From Callorhinus ursinus (lineage: Eukaryota > Chordata > Mammalia > Carnivora > Otariidae), in contig NW_020312817.1 of the NCBI RefSeq assembly GCF_003265705.1, forward strand, positions 29,525,324 to 29,589,323: DNA of 64,000 bases, read 5' to 3'. Position 1 is the stretch's first letter, and each line of letters opens with the position of its first letter. The notes under the pieces were generated by a model. The model saw only the letters and a program-made list of their open reading frames with translations. It ran no database searches and was not told the DNA's origin. This document shows positions 24,725 through 36,800 of the stretch, in pieces. Made by a program: the position numbers and the translations under genes.

Positions 24725-25139
24725 TATTTATTTTTATTTTTTTAATTGTTTGTTATTTTAATTCCAGTATAGTTAACATACAGTGTTATATTAGTTTCAG
24801 GTGTACAATATAGTGATTCAACAATTCTTTTTTTATTTTTAATCTTTTTTTAATTTTATTTATTTATTTGACAGAGAGAAACACAGCGAGAGAGGGAACA
24901 CAAGCAGGGGGAGTGGGAGAGGGAGAAGCAGACTTCTCGCCGAGCAGGGAGCCCGATGTGGGGCTCGATCCCAGGACCCTGGGGTCATGACCTGAGCCAA
25001 AGGCAGACGCTTAATGACTGAGCCACCCAGGCGCCCCAGTGATTCAACAATTCTATACATCATTACTCAGTGCTCATCATGATAAGTGCACTCTAATCCC
25101 CTTCACCTATTTCACCCATCCCCCCCATCACCTCCCCTC
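24725..25139 (-). mobile_element. L1 3' end fragment, split by SINE
   Basis: The sequence 'ccagtatagttaacatacag', 'gtttcaggtgtacaatatag' and 'cagtgctcatcatgataagt' is the reverse complement of an older L1 3' UTR. It is severely 5'-truncated. A SINE interrupts it at 24829-25037. Confidence 0.85.
24829..25037 (-). mobile_element. Can-SINE inserted in L1 tail
   Basis: In reverse complement the head is 'ggggcgcctgggtggctcag', with a full body and TC-rich tract. A perfect 17-bp TSD 'agtgattcaacaattct' lies at 24812-24828 and 25038-25054, which proves insertion into the L1 tail. Confidence 0.97.
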
Positions 25140-25154
25140 TGATATGCTTTATTT

Positions 25155-25349
25155 ATTTATTTATTTGTTTGTTTGTTTGTTTGTTTTGAGAGAGAGGTGG
25201 ATGCAGGGAGGGGCAGAGGGAAAGGAAGAGAGAGAATCAAGCAGGCACAGAGCCCAATAATGCTAGGCTCCATCTCACAACCCTGAGATTATGACCTGAG
25301 CCGAAATCAAGAGTCAGAAGCTTAAACAACCTAGCCACCCAGGTGCCCT
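25155..25349 (-). mobile_element. Older, diverged Can-SINE
   Basis: In reverse complement it begins 'agggcacctgggtggctag'. The body has the older 'ttgatttcggctcagg' form and the tail is a (TTTA)/(TTTG) run on the forward strand. TSD 'tgatatg(c/a)tttattt' lies at 25140-25154 and about 25350-25364. Confidence 0.88.
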
Positions 25350-25599
25350 TGATATGATTTATTTTAAATGAGTACCTTCAGTTAAAGTTATTTTTCAACA
25401 AGATCATTTTCACTTGAAGCATACTTCAGAATACATGATTCTAAAAGATACATATAAACATTCTATCCAAGAAAATTAGAACACACATTTTCTTCAAGTA
25501 CACACAGAAGAAACCTCTGGTTAAATCACACAAAAGGAGACATAAAAAATATTATAAGAAGACTGAAATCATACCAAGTATATTTTCCAACTTATTTGT

Positions 25600-26390
25600 A
25601 TGATTTTGATAAAGATTGTCATTATTTTTTTAACTGGTAGAATTTCACCAATGAAACCTTGTGGTTTTGGGCTTTACTGTGGTGGGAGATTTTTTATTCT
25701 TAATTCAACTTTCAGTCTCGTTATTGGCCTAGGAAGATTTCCTATTTCTTGGATTCAAGATCCATGATTCAATCACGGTAACTGGTACATTTTTAGGAAT
25801 TATCTGTTTTTTTTCTACGTTATCTAATTTGTTAGTGTATATTTATAATAATCTGTTATCACACTGTGTATTTCTGTGATGTCTGTTGTACTGCCTTCTC
25901 CTCCATTTCTCGTTTTGGTTTTTGAGTCTTCTCTCATTTTTTCTTAGTTAATGTAGTTAAAGCATTGCCAATTTTGTGTATTTTTTTGGAAAAACTGGTC
26001 ATTACTCTCAATGTTATGTTCTTATTTATTCTGGTCTCTATTTTATTTATTTCTGGTTTTTCTTTGTTATTTCCTTCCAGTACTAAATTTCAGCTAAGTT
26101 TCTTCTTTTTCTAGTTCCTTGTGATGTAATGTTAAGTTCTTCATCCAAAAATTTTTTAATACAAGCATTTATAGCATAAATTTCACTCTTACATCTGCTT
26201 TTGCTGCATCCCATAGGTTCTGGAATATTGTGGTTTTTTTCCTTTTATTTTGAGACATTTTGATTTGCCATTTGATTTCTTATTTGGCCCATTGCTTGTG
26301 CAGTAGTGTGTTGTTTAATATTTACATATCAAACATTTAATATTTACATTGTAGATTTTCCAGCTTTGTTTTAGTGTTGGCAAAACTTTT
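25600..26390 (-). mobile_element. Old L1 ORF2 fragment
   Basis: The reverse complement matches the ORF2 segment between the Z region and RT of an ancient L1: 'ttgctgcatcccataggttctg' near 26200, 'tagttccttgtgatgtaa' near 26113, and 'tcaccaatgaaacc' near 25650. No intact frame remains. Confidence 0.75.
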
Positions 26391-27379
26391 TAATTCAGTT
26401 GCTTAACTGAGAACATTTAAGGGACTACTCTGTTACTGAGAGGAATTCCCAGTTTTGGTGGTTACCAAAGCAAAAATGACCTAATATAGCTAGCTCTAAT
26501 TTCATGCTATAGATTTCACAGACTCATCTTTATTTGAATATACTTAAGGAGATAGCAGAGCCCAGAATGTCATAAGATTGTTTTACATTTGTTTTGCAGG
26601 TGCGTGCATGCGTGTGTGTGTGTGTGTGTGTGTGGTGTCCCACTTTAGATATGTTGCTTTGTTCTGACCTCAATAAAGTTAGATAAGAAATGTATGCTAC
26701 TTCAAATTTATTTTAAAATAGATTGCTTCTTGACTTTAAAAGTATTATGCCAAAGGAACTCTGGTATCACTACCCATTGTTTTCCAAATCCCTCCCATTC
26801 TTTTTTTATCCATCAAGATCATGTTAGTAACCTCATTTCCTCTATACCAGAGTGGTGGTTTTTAACTTCAGTGTGCATTTTAATATTTCCTGCTTCTGAA
26901 TTCATTGATGTGATGGTTCTGATAAATCAAATCTCTCTAGGTAAGACAGGTGTTGCTGACAGATCACAAAAGCTTATGTGCCTTCTAATGAATCCAATAT
27001 TTCTAATTTACTTTTCCCTCAAGAATGCATTTGCTTTCTACATTGCTTCGGAGTAGAACCCTCAATCATCTGTCAGCATGTGTTCTTAGGATGACATTTC
27101 TGAAGTGATAAAAGTAGAATTTTAAACAGGAAAAAGAATTTTAACAACTACATTTAGTCTAAAAATCTGTCAAGTACATCTTGAATATCTGTATGAATGT
27201 AACATGATTATCTCCAGGAGATTGTAAGAAAAATAAGAACATAGTTCAGTTAGGCTGTGTATCATGTCCCTTTACACTGGATAGAGAATCAATCATAATG
27301 TGTTTAATTTAATTAATAAAGAGGGTATATGTTTTCAATCCCATCCTTATATTGTTCTTTATACTTAAGAAAATACTTC
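26391..27379. other. Unique DNA with (TG)n
   Basis: It contains a TG microsatellite at about 26606-26634. The open frame at 26694-27056 (120 aa) has no recognisable domain or homolog known to me and is judged chance. Confidence 0.4.
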
Positions 27380-27545
27380 ATGGATTATTGCATTTAATTT
27401 TCACATAGCCCCCAAGATAGATAGCATTATGCCCACTTTACAGATGATTAAACTGAAGGTTAAAGAGATGTTAAGAGGTATGTCCAGGTTTACAGTTACT
27501 ACCAGCAGAGCTGGAAGCCACACCAAAGGTGTTTTGACTTGGAAC
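27380..27545 (-). mobile_element. MIR SINE
   Basis: Reverse-orientation MIR: 'catttaattttcacatag', 'attatgcccactttacagatgat', 'aaactgaaggttaaagagatg' and 'agcagagctggaagcc' follow the consensus order. Confidence 0.82.
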
Positions 27546-29559
27546 TCAGCTGCCAGTTACACTGGTGTAATGCTAACAAGTCCTGGATCAGAGGGAAAGT
27601 TAAATCAGAAAATGATGGTTACTGAAAAGAAAAAAACAGAAAAAAAAGAAAGAAAAAGAAAATGATTTTCCCTCCCTAAAATATCCATTTAAGTTCTGTC
27701 TTCTGTGATAACATTAATTCATCAATATTTATAAGGAGTAGTATCACTATTTTAGGGGCATCCCACTCACAAACCTCTCATAGGTCATAGAAAATCAAAA
27801 TACCCCACTGTCAACTTGACTATGAACATACTGAAGCAGCATGAGAAATCTGAAAGAAGCATATGCCTACATTTGGAAAATATCATTTTGTCCCAGCAGG
27901 AATTAGTCAAAGAATCAATAAATGGGTTTATGATTTTCATTCAATTTCTGTAACAGAAAAGATTTTGCAAAATCACTTAGTATCAAACTCTGATTGCTTT
28001 TATAATCAGTAAAAGGAGTTTAAATGATCAATAAAGTGAAATTCAAACACATTTCAGAAATTTACGGCACTTTCATTTGCACATGGTTAATAATGGTGTC
28101 AATTAAAACATAATTTCTTGCTTCAAAGAATGAGTCTAAGAACAGATGCCATCACTGATACTATTAAATCCTTCCTTTAGGGAAATGAGTATTTTCAGTT
28201 TCCTGATTCTATTAACAAGATATTAAAAGTTGGAAACTATATCTATACCTTCTTTAAAAACAAAATTTTAAATGCAAATGCTATTCCATAAATGTTAGCA
28301 ATTTGACTAAATTCCTGTGAAGCATAGCAACATGAGAAAATTTAGTGTGCTATAGAGAAAATACTATAAACACAAAATATAACACTATTTTAAAAACTAA
28401 AAATAAAGATAAATGAAAAATAAAATTCCAGTGGGTGTTGAGAAAGGAAAATCTTACATAATTTCAGATTTTTATTTTATTATTGAAGTCATAGATTAGA
28501 CTAGGCATTGCATATAGATATAGATATAGACATTTAGATATAAACATATATATACATATAAATTAACTTAAAAAGGAACTCTGATATCTAAAACAGTAAT
28601 TATAATACAGTATGCTAAATTCTGTAACATACAGAGAAGAATATATATATATTATATAATCTGTACCAGATCTTGAAGGACTAGAAGAATTTACTATGTG
28701 GAGAACAGAAGGCAAGGCATTTCAGGCAAGGTATAACCACATCAAGACATGAAAGAACATTTTGATATTGTTGAATGGTTAAATACTTTTCATTCAGTGC
28801 TCCCACATAAGCTAATTATACTGCTACCCTCATGTGATTTCATGAGATCTGTATTTCCGGACAAAACCATGGCTTTCCCATATGTCTGAAGGAATCCTGT
28901 GTGTCAATTCAGATGGTGAACCCTGAAGACAACTGTAAAAATTACAAGCTCATCTTGGTGTCCTATAGCATTAAGCTATTTCACATTTTAACACCTCAAA
29001 CTGAAAAAATTTGTAATTTTCCAAAACGGTATAGAAAGGAGCAGTGAGAAAAGAGAAAACAAAGTGGTAGTTCCTAGTTCCCTAAGCAGCCATGGACATG
29101 ATACAAACTCAAAGAGGACAACCCTGGCAGGGGATTGAGACACCTTGAAAACAAGCTTGCTATGCTACAAAACTATTCTTCGTTCTGGGTGCAGTTCTGA
29201 GCTGCCCCTTCTTTTCCTATCTCTTTTGTACCTACCCACAAGAGATATTTCATCTTCATGCTTTCTTGTCAGGGAGCAAAGAGGACAAGTTTATGTTTGA
29301 GTGCAAATTTTGAGGGGACTGAAGAAGCTCAAAGTAATAAGGGAGAAACAAGATGAGAAATAGAGAACGAGCATGATACTACAAAGTTCCCAGATTCTGG
29401 CACGAGGCCATCAAAGAATCTGATCTTAATGGTCATTTACAAGCTCTGACTAATAATACTGGGTAAGGTACCTAACTGTTTGGTGCCTCAAATGTAAAAA
29501 ATAAAGGAACTTTCTGCCATGTTGGACAGTTTTGAGGAGTCTCTAATCCCTTGCTTTAT
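27546..29559. other. Unique intergenic DNA
   Basis: No gene was found. An A-rich purine run lies near 27626-27661 and an (ATATAG)-like stretch near 28515-28560. A weak MIR-like patch lies near 29440-29530. Confidence 0.45.
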
Positions 29560-29745
29560 TTTTTTCATAATAGTTGTCATCATTTGGCATAGTAAATATT
29601 TATTTAACTGTTTTCTATCTCTTCAAATTCATATAAGCTCCTGAGCTCAGGGACTTTTTTTCTTTGTTCACTGCTAAATCTTCAGTGCCTAAAACTGTGC
29701 CTGGTCATAGCAGGAGTTCAGCAGAGTTGTTCCATGAATTAACTA
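29560..29745 (+). mobile_element. L2 3' end
   Basis: The blocks 'ataagctcctgagctcaggg', 'ttgttcactgctaaatcttc', 'agtgcctaaaactgtgcctgg' and 'aggagttcagcag' are the standard L2 tail in order. Confidence 0.85.
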
Positions 29746-29829
29746 GCTTAATGAAAGATTTAAAAAATATAAACATAAGAGAACAATTCAGACACAGCAT
29801 AAACACCTAATAAATAAATGTTAGATGCC

Positions 29830-30020
29830 AAAAGACTTATGTTCAAATTCTGGCAGTTTCATTTACTAAAGTGTGACCTTGGGCTTCCTTAACTATAAAA
29901 TGGGTGTGAGGAAATATATAATACTTACCTTTGAAGACTGTCATCAAAGTAAGACCAGTAAATGGGGAGAATAATACCTATTACATAATAAATGCCAAGT
30001 CCATGGTAGCCATTATGTGC
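29830..30020 (+). mobile_element. MIR SINE remnant
   Basis: The blocks 'gtgtgaccttgggctt', 'aactataaaatgggtgtga', 'ataatacttaccttt' and 'aataaatgccaag' fit MIR order with some rearrangement or duplication in the middle. Confidence 0.6.
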
Positions 30021-30268
30021 AATTCTGAGTAAGGCACTTGTCCAATAATATGAATGCTAAATTTCCACAGAGCCAAGTTTCTCCATCAAAAAATAGCCTA
30101 GTTTAAAAATGCCCAGGTAAGGAGACAAGAGATCACATTGGTACAGTGTTCCCCTGAAGCTAATATATCTACAGGACAATTAGAAATAAGTTCAATTTAT
30201 AGTTAGAATGCAGCCATAGAAGCCAAACTTTGGGATTCAGAGGGTTACATGTTGGTTTTTATTCATAA

Positions 30269-31018
30269 CTACACATCTTCCCCAAACTTGCAATGGGGTT
30301 CTGTCCTGATAAACCCATCAACAGTCGAACATTCTGTTAAGTCAAAAATGCCTTCAATACACCTAAAATACCAAACATCATAGGTTAGCTTAGCCTATTT
30401 TATTTTTTTTAATTTTTTTAAGGTTTTTTTATTTATTCATTCGAGACACAGAGATAGAGAGAGAGAGAGAGAATATGAGCAGGGGGAGAAGCAGAGGTGC
30501 GGGAGAAGCAGGCCCCCTGCTGAGCAGGGAGCCCGATGTGGGGCTCAATCCCAGGACCCTGGGATCATGACATGAGCCAAAGGCAGATGCTTAACCCTCT
30601 GAGCCACCCAGGCACCCCAGCTTAGCCTACTTTAAATGTGGCTCAAAATACTTACATTAGACTACAGTTGGGCAAAATTACCTAACACAAAGCCTGTGTT
30701 ACAATAAAGTGTTGAATACCTCATGTAATTTATTGAACATTGTATTGAAAGTGAAAAACAGAATGGTTGTATGGGTACAGAGTGGTTGTAAATCTGTCAG
30801 TTGCTGACTTTCTTGATTACATGGCTGACTGGGAGCCGTGGCTCACTGTCCCTGCCCAGCATCGGGAGAGAGTATCAAACCACATATCATTCATTGCCAG
30901 GCAAAAGAGCCAAATTCAAAATTCTAAGTACTCTTTTTACTGAGAGTGTATCACTTTTGCATCATTGTAAAGTCAAAAAACCATAAATCGAGCCATCATA
31001 AGTCGAGGACTATCTGTA
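30269..31018 (+). mobile_element. Tigger/MER44-like DNA transposon, split by SINE
   Basis: A non-autonomous mariner/Tigger-type element. It has 'acttgcaatggggtt' at the left end and 'ataagtcgaggactatctgta' at the right, imperfect inverted termini. The inside has 'aatacacctaaaatacc', 'tagactacagttgggcaaaa' and 'ataaagtgttgaatacctc'. A SINE (30402-30618) interrupts it. It has no transposase ORF. Confidence 0.78.
30402..30618 (-). mobile_element. Can-SINE inserted in Tigger-like element
   Basis: In reverse complement the head is 'ggggtgcctgggtggctcag', with a full body, an extra 'ggggagaagcagaggtgcgg' style duplication in the TC region, and a T-run on the left. TSD 'agcttagcctaYttt' lies at 30387-30401 and 30619-30633. 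Confidence 0.95.
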
Positions 31019-31734
31019 CATCTGAGGATTCTCGTTTTCCCAAAGTATACCTTCCTAAGGGGTTCCCATGTATCAAAAGGATCATGTCTAAGGCAAAGAC
31101 TTTTTCATAAAACAAGGTGATACAGAGTTAGGTTACTCTTCATTTTTTATTTATGAAAAGGCAGTCTCATAATATGTTGGATTTAAGAATATCTAAAGAC
31201 AAAAAAAATGAGCTACTCCTGGCATGAAGGAAGTGATTTAGTCATTAACCCACTTTGGCTTAATAATCATCCTCTAAGCATCTGTTTTTCCTAGTTTTCC
31301 ATACTCGGTTAGGTGTTCAAAATGGTATTTGAAAAAAGATTTAAAAAACATGAATTTGTTTAACCAGTATATATATATAAAAAAACAATTTAGAAGTGAG
31401 TAAACATGTTGTATTTTATTAAAGTGTTCAAATTTCACATTATTGAAGATTCAATTTTATTAATGTAGTAAAATAACATCACACAAAATTGCCTTATTTT
31501 GTCTTGCTTTCTTTCATGTTCTCCCCAGTATTTACAAGAATGATAATGAAAAAGAGTGTTACCACTTCCACAGAAATGTACAAATTAGCTAACTTAGACA
31601 AGAGCTATTAAGTATCCTGTAAGTACTTGGAATTTTATAGCAAGAGCCCCAAATTACTATTCTACTCAGACACAAAAGAGATACAAGCAGCGACTTCAAT
31701 GTTTTAAATATATATACAATGTAAGGCAAAGTCT
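31019..31734. other. Unique AT-rich DNA
   Basis: No gene or clear repeat was recognised. Confidence 0.4.
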
Positions 31735-31967
31735 AACAGTCAGAGGGTCATTTTGATTGTAAGGACACTCATATCTTCAGTAGCAAAAGGGGAAATTCAC
31801 CTGAACCATTTGAGTCTGTAGAGTGACCCATTTCTCCCTTTTAAAGGCTAATTCTCATCTCCTAGTGATATGGGGCATTTTGCCTTGTAAGCCAACCTGC
31901 CGCCTCCTCAGAATCTACCCCATTTCCCCTTCAGGCCACCAGAACCAGTAAGTAAAATCTTAGCATA

Positions 31968-32172
31968 GGGCGCCTGGGTGGCTCAGATGGTTAAGCGTCT
32001 GCCTTCGGCTCAGGTCATGATCCCAGGGTCCTGGGATCAAGTCCCGTATCGGGCTCCCTGCTCAGTGCAGAGCCTGCTTCTCCCTCTCCCTCTGCCATTC
32101 CCTCTGCTTGTGCTCTTCTATCTCTCTCTCTGTCAAATAAATAAAATCTTTAAAAATAAAATAAAATAAAAT
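31968..32172 (+). mobile_element. Can-SINE with (AAAAT)n tail
   Basis: Head 'gggcgcctgggtggctcag', body of the 'gcgtctgcc' / 'cccagggtcctggg' subfamily, TC-rich tract, and a tail expanded as 'aaaataaaataaaat'. A perfect 14-bp TSD 'aaaatcttagcata' lies at 31954-31967 and 32173-32186. Confidence 0.97.
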
Positions 32173-32954
32173 AAAATCTTAGCATAAGCAAAATGTGGGA
32201 GTCCTGGGCTAAGGGAGAAAAGAGACTGTATCCCAACAGAGCTGCAGGATCCAGTCACTCTGCACCAGTAGGAGTTGTGGGACTAGGGGGTTAATCCTTA
32301 CAGTGACAGAGAAAAGAGAGTGGAATATCAATTGGACGAAGAGGAGTTTGCCAATTGAACAAAAGATTTTACAATATGGCAAGGACTCCAGGAGACACTT
32401 TGCTGCGAAGTGGCTCTAGTGATTGGACTACATGATGGGCCACAAAAAAAGAAGTGTAAGAGCTAGAACTCCTGTGGCAGTTGGTAGAAGAAAGAATCAA
32501 AAGGCTCAGAGATGTGGAGAGACTAGAGTAGATACAGTATGTAAGGCTAGAAAACCCAAAGCTGATTGTGTCCCACAGTACGGTAGGAGAACATTTGTGT
32601 ACCAAGATGATAAGCAAATGTGCTGGTGAAAGGGGCACCAGCATTTGTGAGAATCTGATTTGTGTCTGTCTTTATAGGTTAGGTCTAACAATAGGAGATG
32701 CTTTTAAGATTACTGAGCTTTCTAATCGAAATGGTGATGATAGTATCTCAAATGCAATACAGGGGGAAATTATGGCACTTTATAATCAAAAGCAAGAGAG
32801 TTAAAATTATTTTAATAAGTGGGCAAAGAAAAAGTGTCAGATAGATTATCTGATTTGAAAGGAATTATGGAAATGACTAACAGAAATAGAACTCCCTAGG
32901 AGCAAGATAGATGCACAGCTATCTTAGGGTATTTTTGATTCATTTGTACCAATA

Positions 32955-33168
32955 TTTCTCAATTAAGAGCAATTTTGACACCCCCATCTCTGCCCAGGGG
33001 ACATTTGGAAATGTGTGGAAATATTTTTGACTGTCACAACTTAGGAGGTGCTGTCATATCTAGTAGACAGAAGGCAGGGAAACTGCTATGTACAGGACAA
33101 CTCCCTATAACAAAGAATTATTTGGCTTGGAATAGCAATAGTGCTGAGATTGAGAAAAAATGGTCAAT
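32955..33168 (+). mobile_element. MER5A-like hAT-Charlie MITE
   Basis: The blocks 'gccaggggacatttggaaatgt'-type, 'gactgtcacaacttaggagg', 'tatctagtagacagaaggc', 'acaaagaattatttggc' and 'gtgctgagattgagaaa' follow the MER5A consensus from end to end. Non-coding. Confidence 0.88.
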
Positions 33169-33470
33169 ATGAAAAAGAAACCAAGCATAGAACATCAAAA
33201 GACTGAGGGATTGAATATACTCTAAAAAAAAATCTTGCCCCAGATCTGAGCCAGATTTTAGATGCGGAACTTATCTAAAGACTAAAGAAAGGATCCTGCA
33301 ACACCATGGCATGTATATATGGTAATGATTCTTCCACTCCTTCCCCCATGAGACTTATGGCCATTTAATTGCACTACAATACACTGGATATAGGGGAATA
33401 CTCAGGTATTCCAAGGACTCTGAGACACATTTGAGTTGGCGTTCAAATCCCTTTTAGAAGACAACTAAAA

Positions 33471-33677
33471 GGGACGCCTGGGTGGCTCAGTCAGTTAAGC
33501 GTCTGCCTTTGGCTCGGGTCATGATCCCAGGGTCCTGGGATCAAGTCCCACATCAGGCTCCTTGCTCAGCAGGGAGCCTACTTCTCCCTCTGCCTCCTCC
33601 TCCCCCACTTGCACGTGCCCAAGCCCGTGCACTTTCTCTCTCTCTCTCTGACAAATAAATAAAACCTTAAAAAAAAA
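33471..33677 (+). mobile_element. Can-SINE
   Basis: Head 'gggacgcctgggtggctcag', body of the 'gcgtctgcc' subfamily, TC tract, 'gacaaataaataaaacc' and an A-run. A perfect 12-bp TSD 'agacaactaaaa' lies at 33459-33470 and 33678-33689. Confidence 0.96.
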
Positions 33678-33899
33678 AGACAACTAAAAATCTAGGCATA
33701 ATGCAACTTAAGACATGAGTTGTGTATATATACTTGAAGGAGGAGAGAACAGAAGTCTCTATAAGTAAGATTCTTACTATCTGGTTTTAGTATAGGGATA
33801 AATGTGGTTCCACACTGTGTACACATCAACAGCAGGGCTCAGGTGGAAACCTCCACAGTTTTTACATCCCAGAGAATCAGACAATAGAAACCAGGAAAT

Positions 33900-36800
33900 C
33901 AGAAATGCAAGAGAAAGTGGATGAATCCTGAAAAGGCAAAACCCAGAGAGGATATCCCTAACCTCTGTCTATCTACAACTCTAGCTGACCCCTGAACTAT
34001 GTACGCATGTTGAAAAGACTCAAAGCAACTTAGCCAAAAGAAAAAAAAAATGGAACTGACTAGATCAGTTGCACAAAGAGTAAAATTTATACTTCAAACT
34101 CAGCCAAAAAGATCACCCACTAAAACAAAGGAACAAACACTTATTAGAGAAGACAAACAGATATAAGGATCTACACAATACTGTGTCCACAATAGATTCT
34201 AAATTTACCTGAAATACAAGGAACCAAGAAAATATAACTATCAAGAGAAAATAAAATCAATGGAGTCTTACCCCAAAATGACAAGATGTTGCAATTAAAG
34301 TAAAAAGGATTTTAAAGCAGCCATTAACTAGCCTCAATGAACAAAAAGAAAACAGGTGTTAAGTGAACACAACTTTCAGCAGAGGAATGGGAAGTTACAT
34401 GAGAGAAGGAGAAATAAATAAAGAAAATAACGGAAATTCTAGAATTACAAAATATAATTTCTGAACTAAAATTCACTGTGTGAACTTATAGCTAAGGGAC
34501 ACAACAGGCAAAGGTGTAAATGAATTTGAATATAGAATTTTGGAAATTATCCAGTTGAAGAACAGTAAGAAAGAAATTTTAAAAGAACAGACATTCAGAC
34601 ACATGGTACCTGTTACCAAACTATAAAATATACATGTAATTGAAATACTAGGAGAAAAGAGTGAGAATCAGGCAGAAAAATAAATATTGAAGAAATCATT
34701 GTGAGGAATTTCCCAAATTTGACTAAAGACAGATTTACAAATTTAATGGCTATATGAGCATCAAAATAGAATTGTGCATGCACACACACACACATCCATG
34801 ATGAGACATATTACAATCAAACTGCTGAAAGCCCATGATAAAGAACAAATCCTGAAAGCAGCAAGAGAACAATATATTACCTAAAGAGGAACAACAAATT
34901 GATTATGGTTGGCTTCTCATCAGAAATCATGGAGGACAGGAGAGAGTAGAATAGCTTCTTTAGAGTGCTGGGGGGAAAAAAAACTGTACCCAATAAAAAT
35001 ATCATTTTGAAATGAAGGCAAATAAAAGACGCACCCAAATAAAAGAAAACTAGAAGAATCTACTACTAACAGACCTCCTAGACAAGAAGTACAAAAGAAA
35101 TCTCTTTAATCTAAAAGGAAATTCCAGATAAAATCAGATTCTCAGAAAAGAATGAAGAACATTGGAAATAGTAAATACCTGTGTTAATGCAAAAGACTAT
35201 GTATTTCTCTATTTATCATTCTCCTATTAATTTCATTATAAATTACATGTGTTCAAAACAGGAATCATAATATTGTTTTATTGGATTGATAATTAATGTA
35301 GTTTTATTACATGTAAGAACTACAATATAAAGAAAGGGAGTATGTGAACCCTTGGGACTGCAATATTCCTAATTTACAGGAAGTAGTACATTATCAAATT
35401 CACATGGGCTGTGAAAAGATAAATATGAATATGAAATCTCTAAGGCAACCATAAGAAAAGGCAAAGAAGCATAGCAAAAGGAAAACTAACATGGGATTCT
35501 AAAGAATATTTTAATAATCCTCAAAAGGATTGGAAAGGAAGAACAGAAACAAAAGAGATAAATTGAGAGGAATAACAAGGTAAACCCCAAAAAATCACAT
35601 CAATAATTTTGTTAAAAGTTAATAAATTAACAATGTAATTTAAAGGCATGGATGAACAGAAGATATTTTTTTAAAAGCAAAAGAACAACAGAAAGAGTAT
35701 TTTGCTGACAACAAGAGACACACTTAAGCCATAAAGATACTAGTAGGATATAAAAACAAACGTCATGCAAACAGTAAGTATAAGAAGACAGAGGTAAATA
35801 TTTGAATACTGGCTAACACAGCTTTCAAAAAAAATTAGGGCCATCGATGGACAATTGATAATAATAAAAGTTCCTATTCACCAGAGAGGCATCAAAAATG
35901 TGTATATCTGAATAATAGAATTTTGATATACATAAAGTAAAAAATGACAGAACTAAAGGGAGCCATAAACAATTATACAATCATAACCACACTGAACTAA
36001 TTGCTATTTACAGAACCCTATACCCAAGAAAGGCAGCATACATATTCTATCCTGCTGAACAGGATATGTTCAGCAGAATAGACAATTCTGGGTAGTAAAA
36101 CAAGCTTCAATAAATCTTAAATTATTGAATGCACACAGACTGGACTTCCAAACCAAAATGGAATTCATTTAACAATAAGAGTAAATGACCAGAAAAACCC
36201 TACATATTTTTAAATGAAAGAGTATACTTTTAAATAAACACTGGGTCAAAGAAGAATTCACAAAAGAAATGAGAAAATGTTTTGACCTGAATGATAATGA
36301 AAAGACAAGTTTTGGGATTTGGTACATAGAGGGAATTTATAGATTTAAATGTTTATATTAGAAAAGAAAAAAGATCTTAAATCAAGTATCTAAGTTTCTA
36401 TCTTAAGAAGCAGAAGAGAAAATTAAACCCAAAGCAAGCAGCAGTAAAAAATTAATAAAGATGACAGTAGAAATCAATGAAACAGAAAACAAACACACTA
36501 GAGAAACTCAGTGAAACCAAAACCCTATCCTTTGAAAAATAATTAATAGGAATGATAAACCTAGCCAGAATGATTAATAAAAAAAGAGGAAATACACAAA
36601 CTACAAATATCATAATTTGAAAGGAGGAACATCACTACAAATCCTTCAAGCATTCAAAAAAAATAATAGAATATTATGAACATTTGATATGAATAAATTT
36701 TACAACCTAAATGAAATGGACAAATTCTTTGAAACACACAAATTACAAAAACTGACCCAACAAGAATTAGGAATTATAAATAGTCTTAAACAAATTAAAT

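Larger units (their letters stand above)
31735..33840 (+). mobile_element. ERVL-type endogenous retrovirus, gag/early pol remnant
   Basis: Between its inserted SINEs and MER5A this stretch has the layout of an ERVL internal region. Parts are a leader-like block 'tcttcagtagcaaaaggg', 'gggtaatccttacagtgac'-type gag sequence, a K/R-rich region followed by a Cys/His-poor stretch near 32423-32640, and the block near 33240-33430 ('ggatcctgcaacaccatggc', 'gcactacaatacactggata'). Stops are frequent and no retroviral frame is intact. The assignment rests on remembered family patterns, so the exact ERVL subgroup is uncertain. It is interrupted by SINEs at 31968-32172 and 33471-33677 and a MER5A at 32955-33168. 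Confidence 0.55.

Noticed and set aside
26694..27056. 120-codon forward open frame
   Set aside because: No domain, no start context, no flanking exon signals that I can support; AT-rich chance ORF.
31978..32169. Open frames within Can-SINEs (also 20758-21015, 24860-25063, 37535-37810, 42363-42548, 50776-50979, 60456-60836, 62471-62758)
   Set aside because: All are readings through the same SINE body and recur wherever it inserts; no protein role.
32423..32644. Basic 68-codon frame as a host gene
   Set aside because: It lies inside an ERVL-like gag remnant; better read as degraded retroviral sequence.
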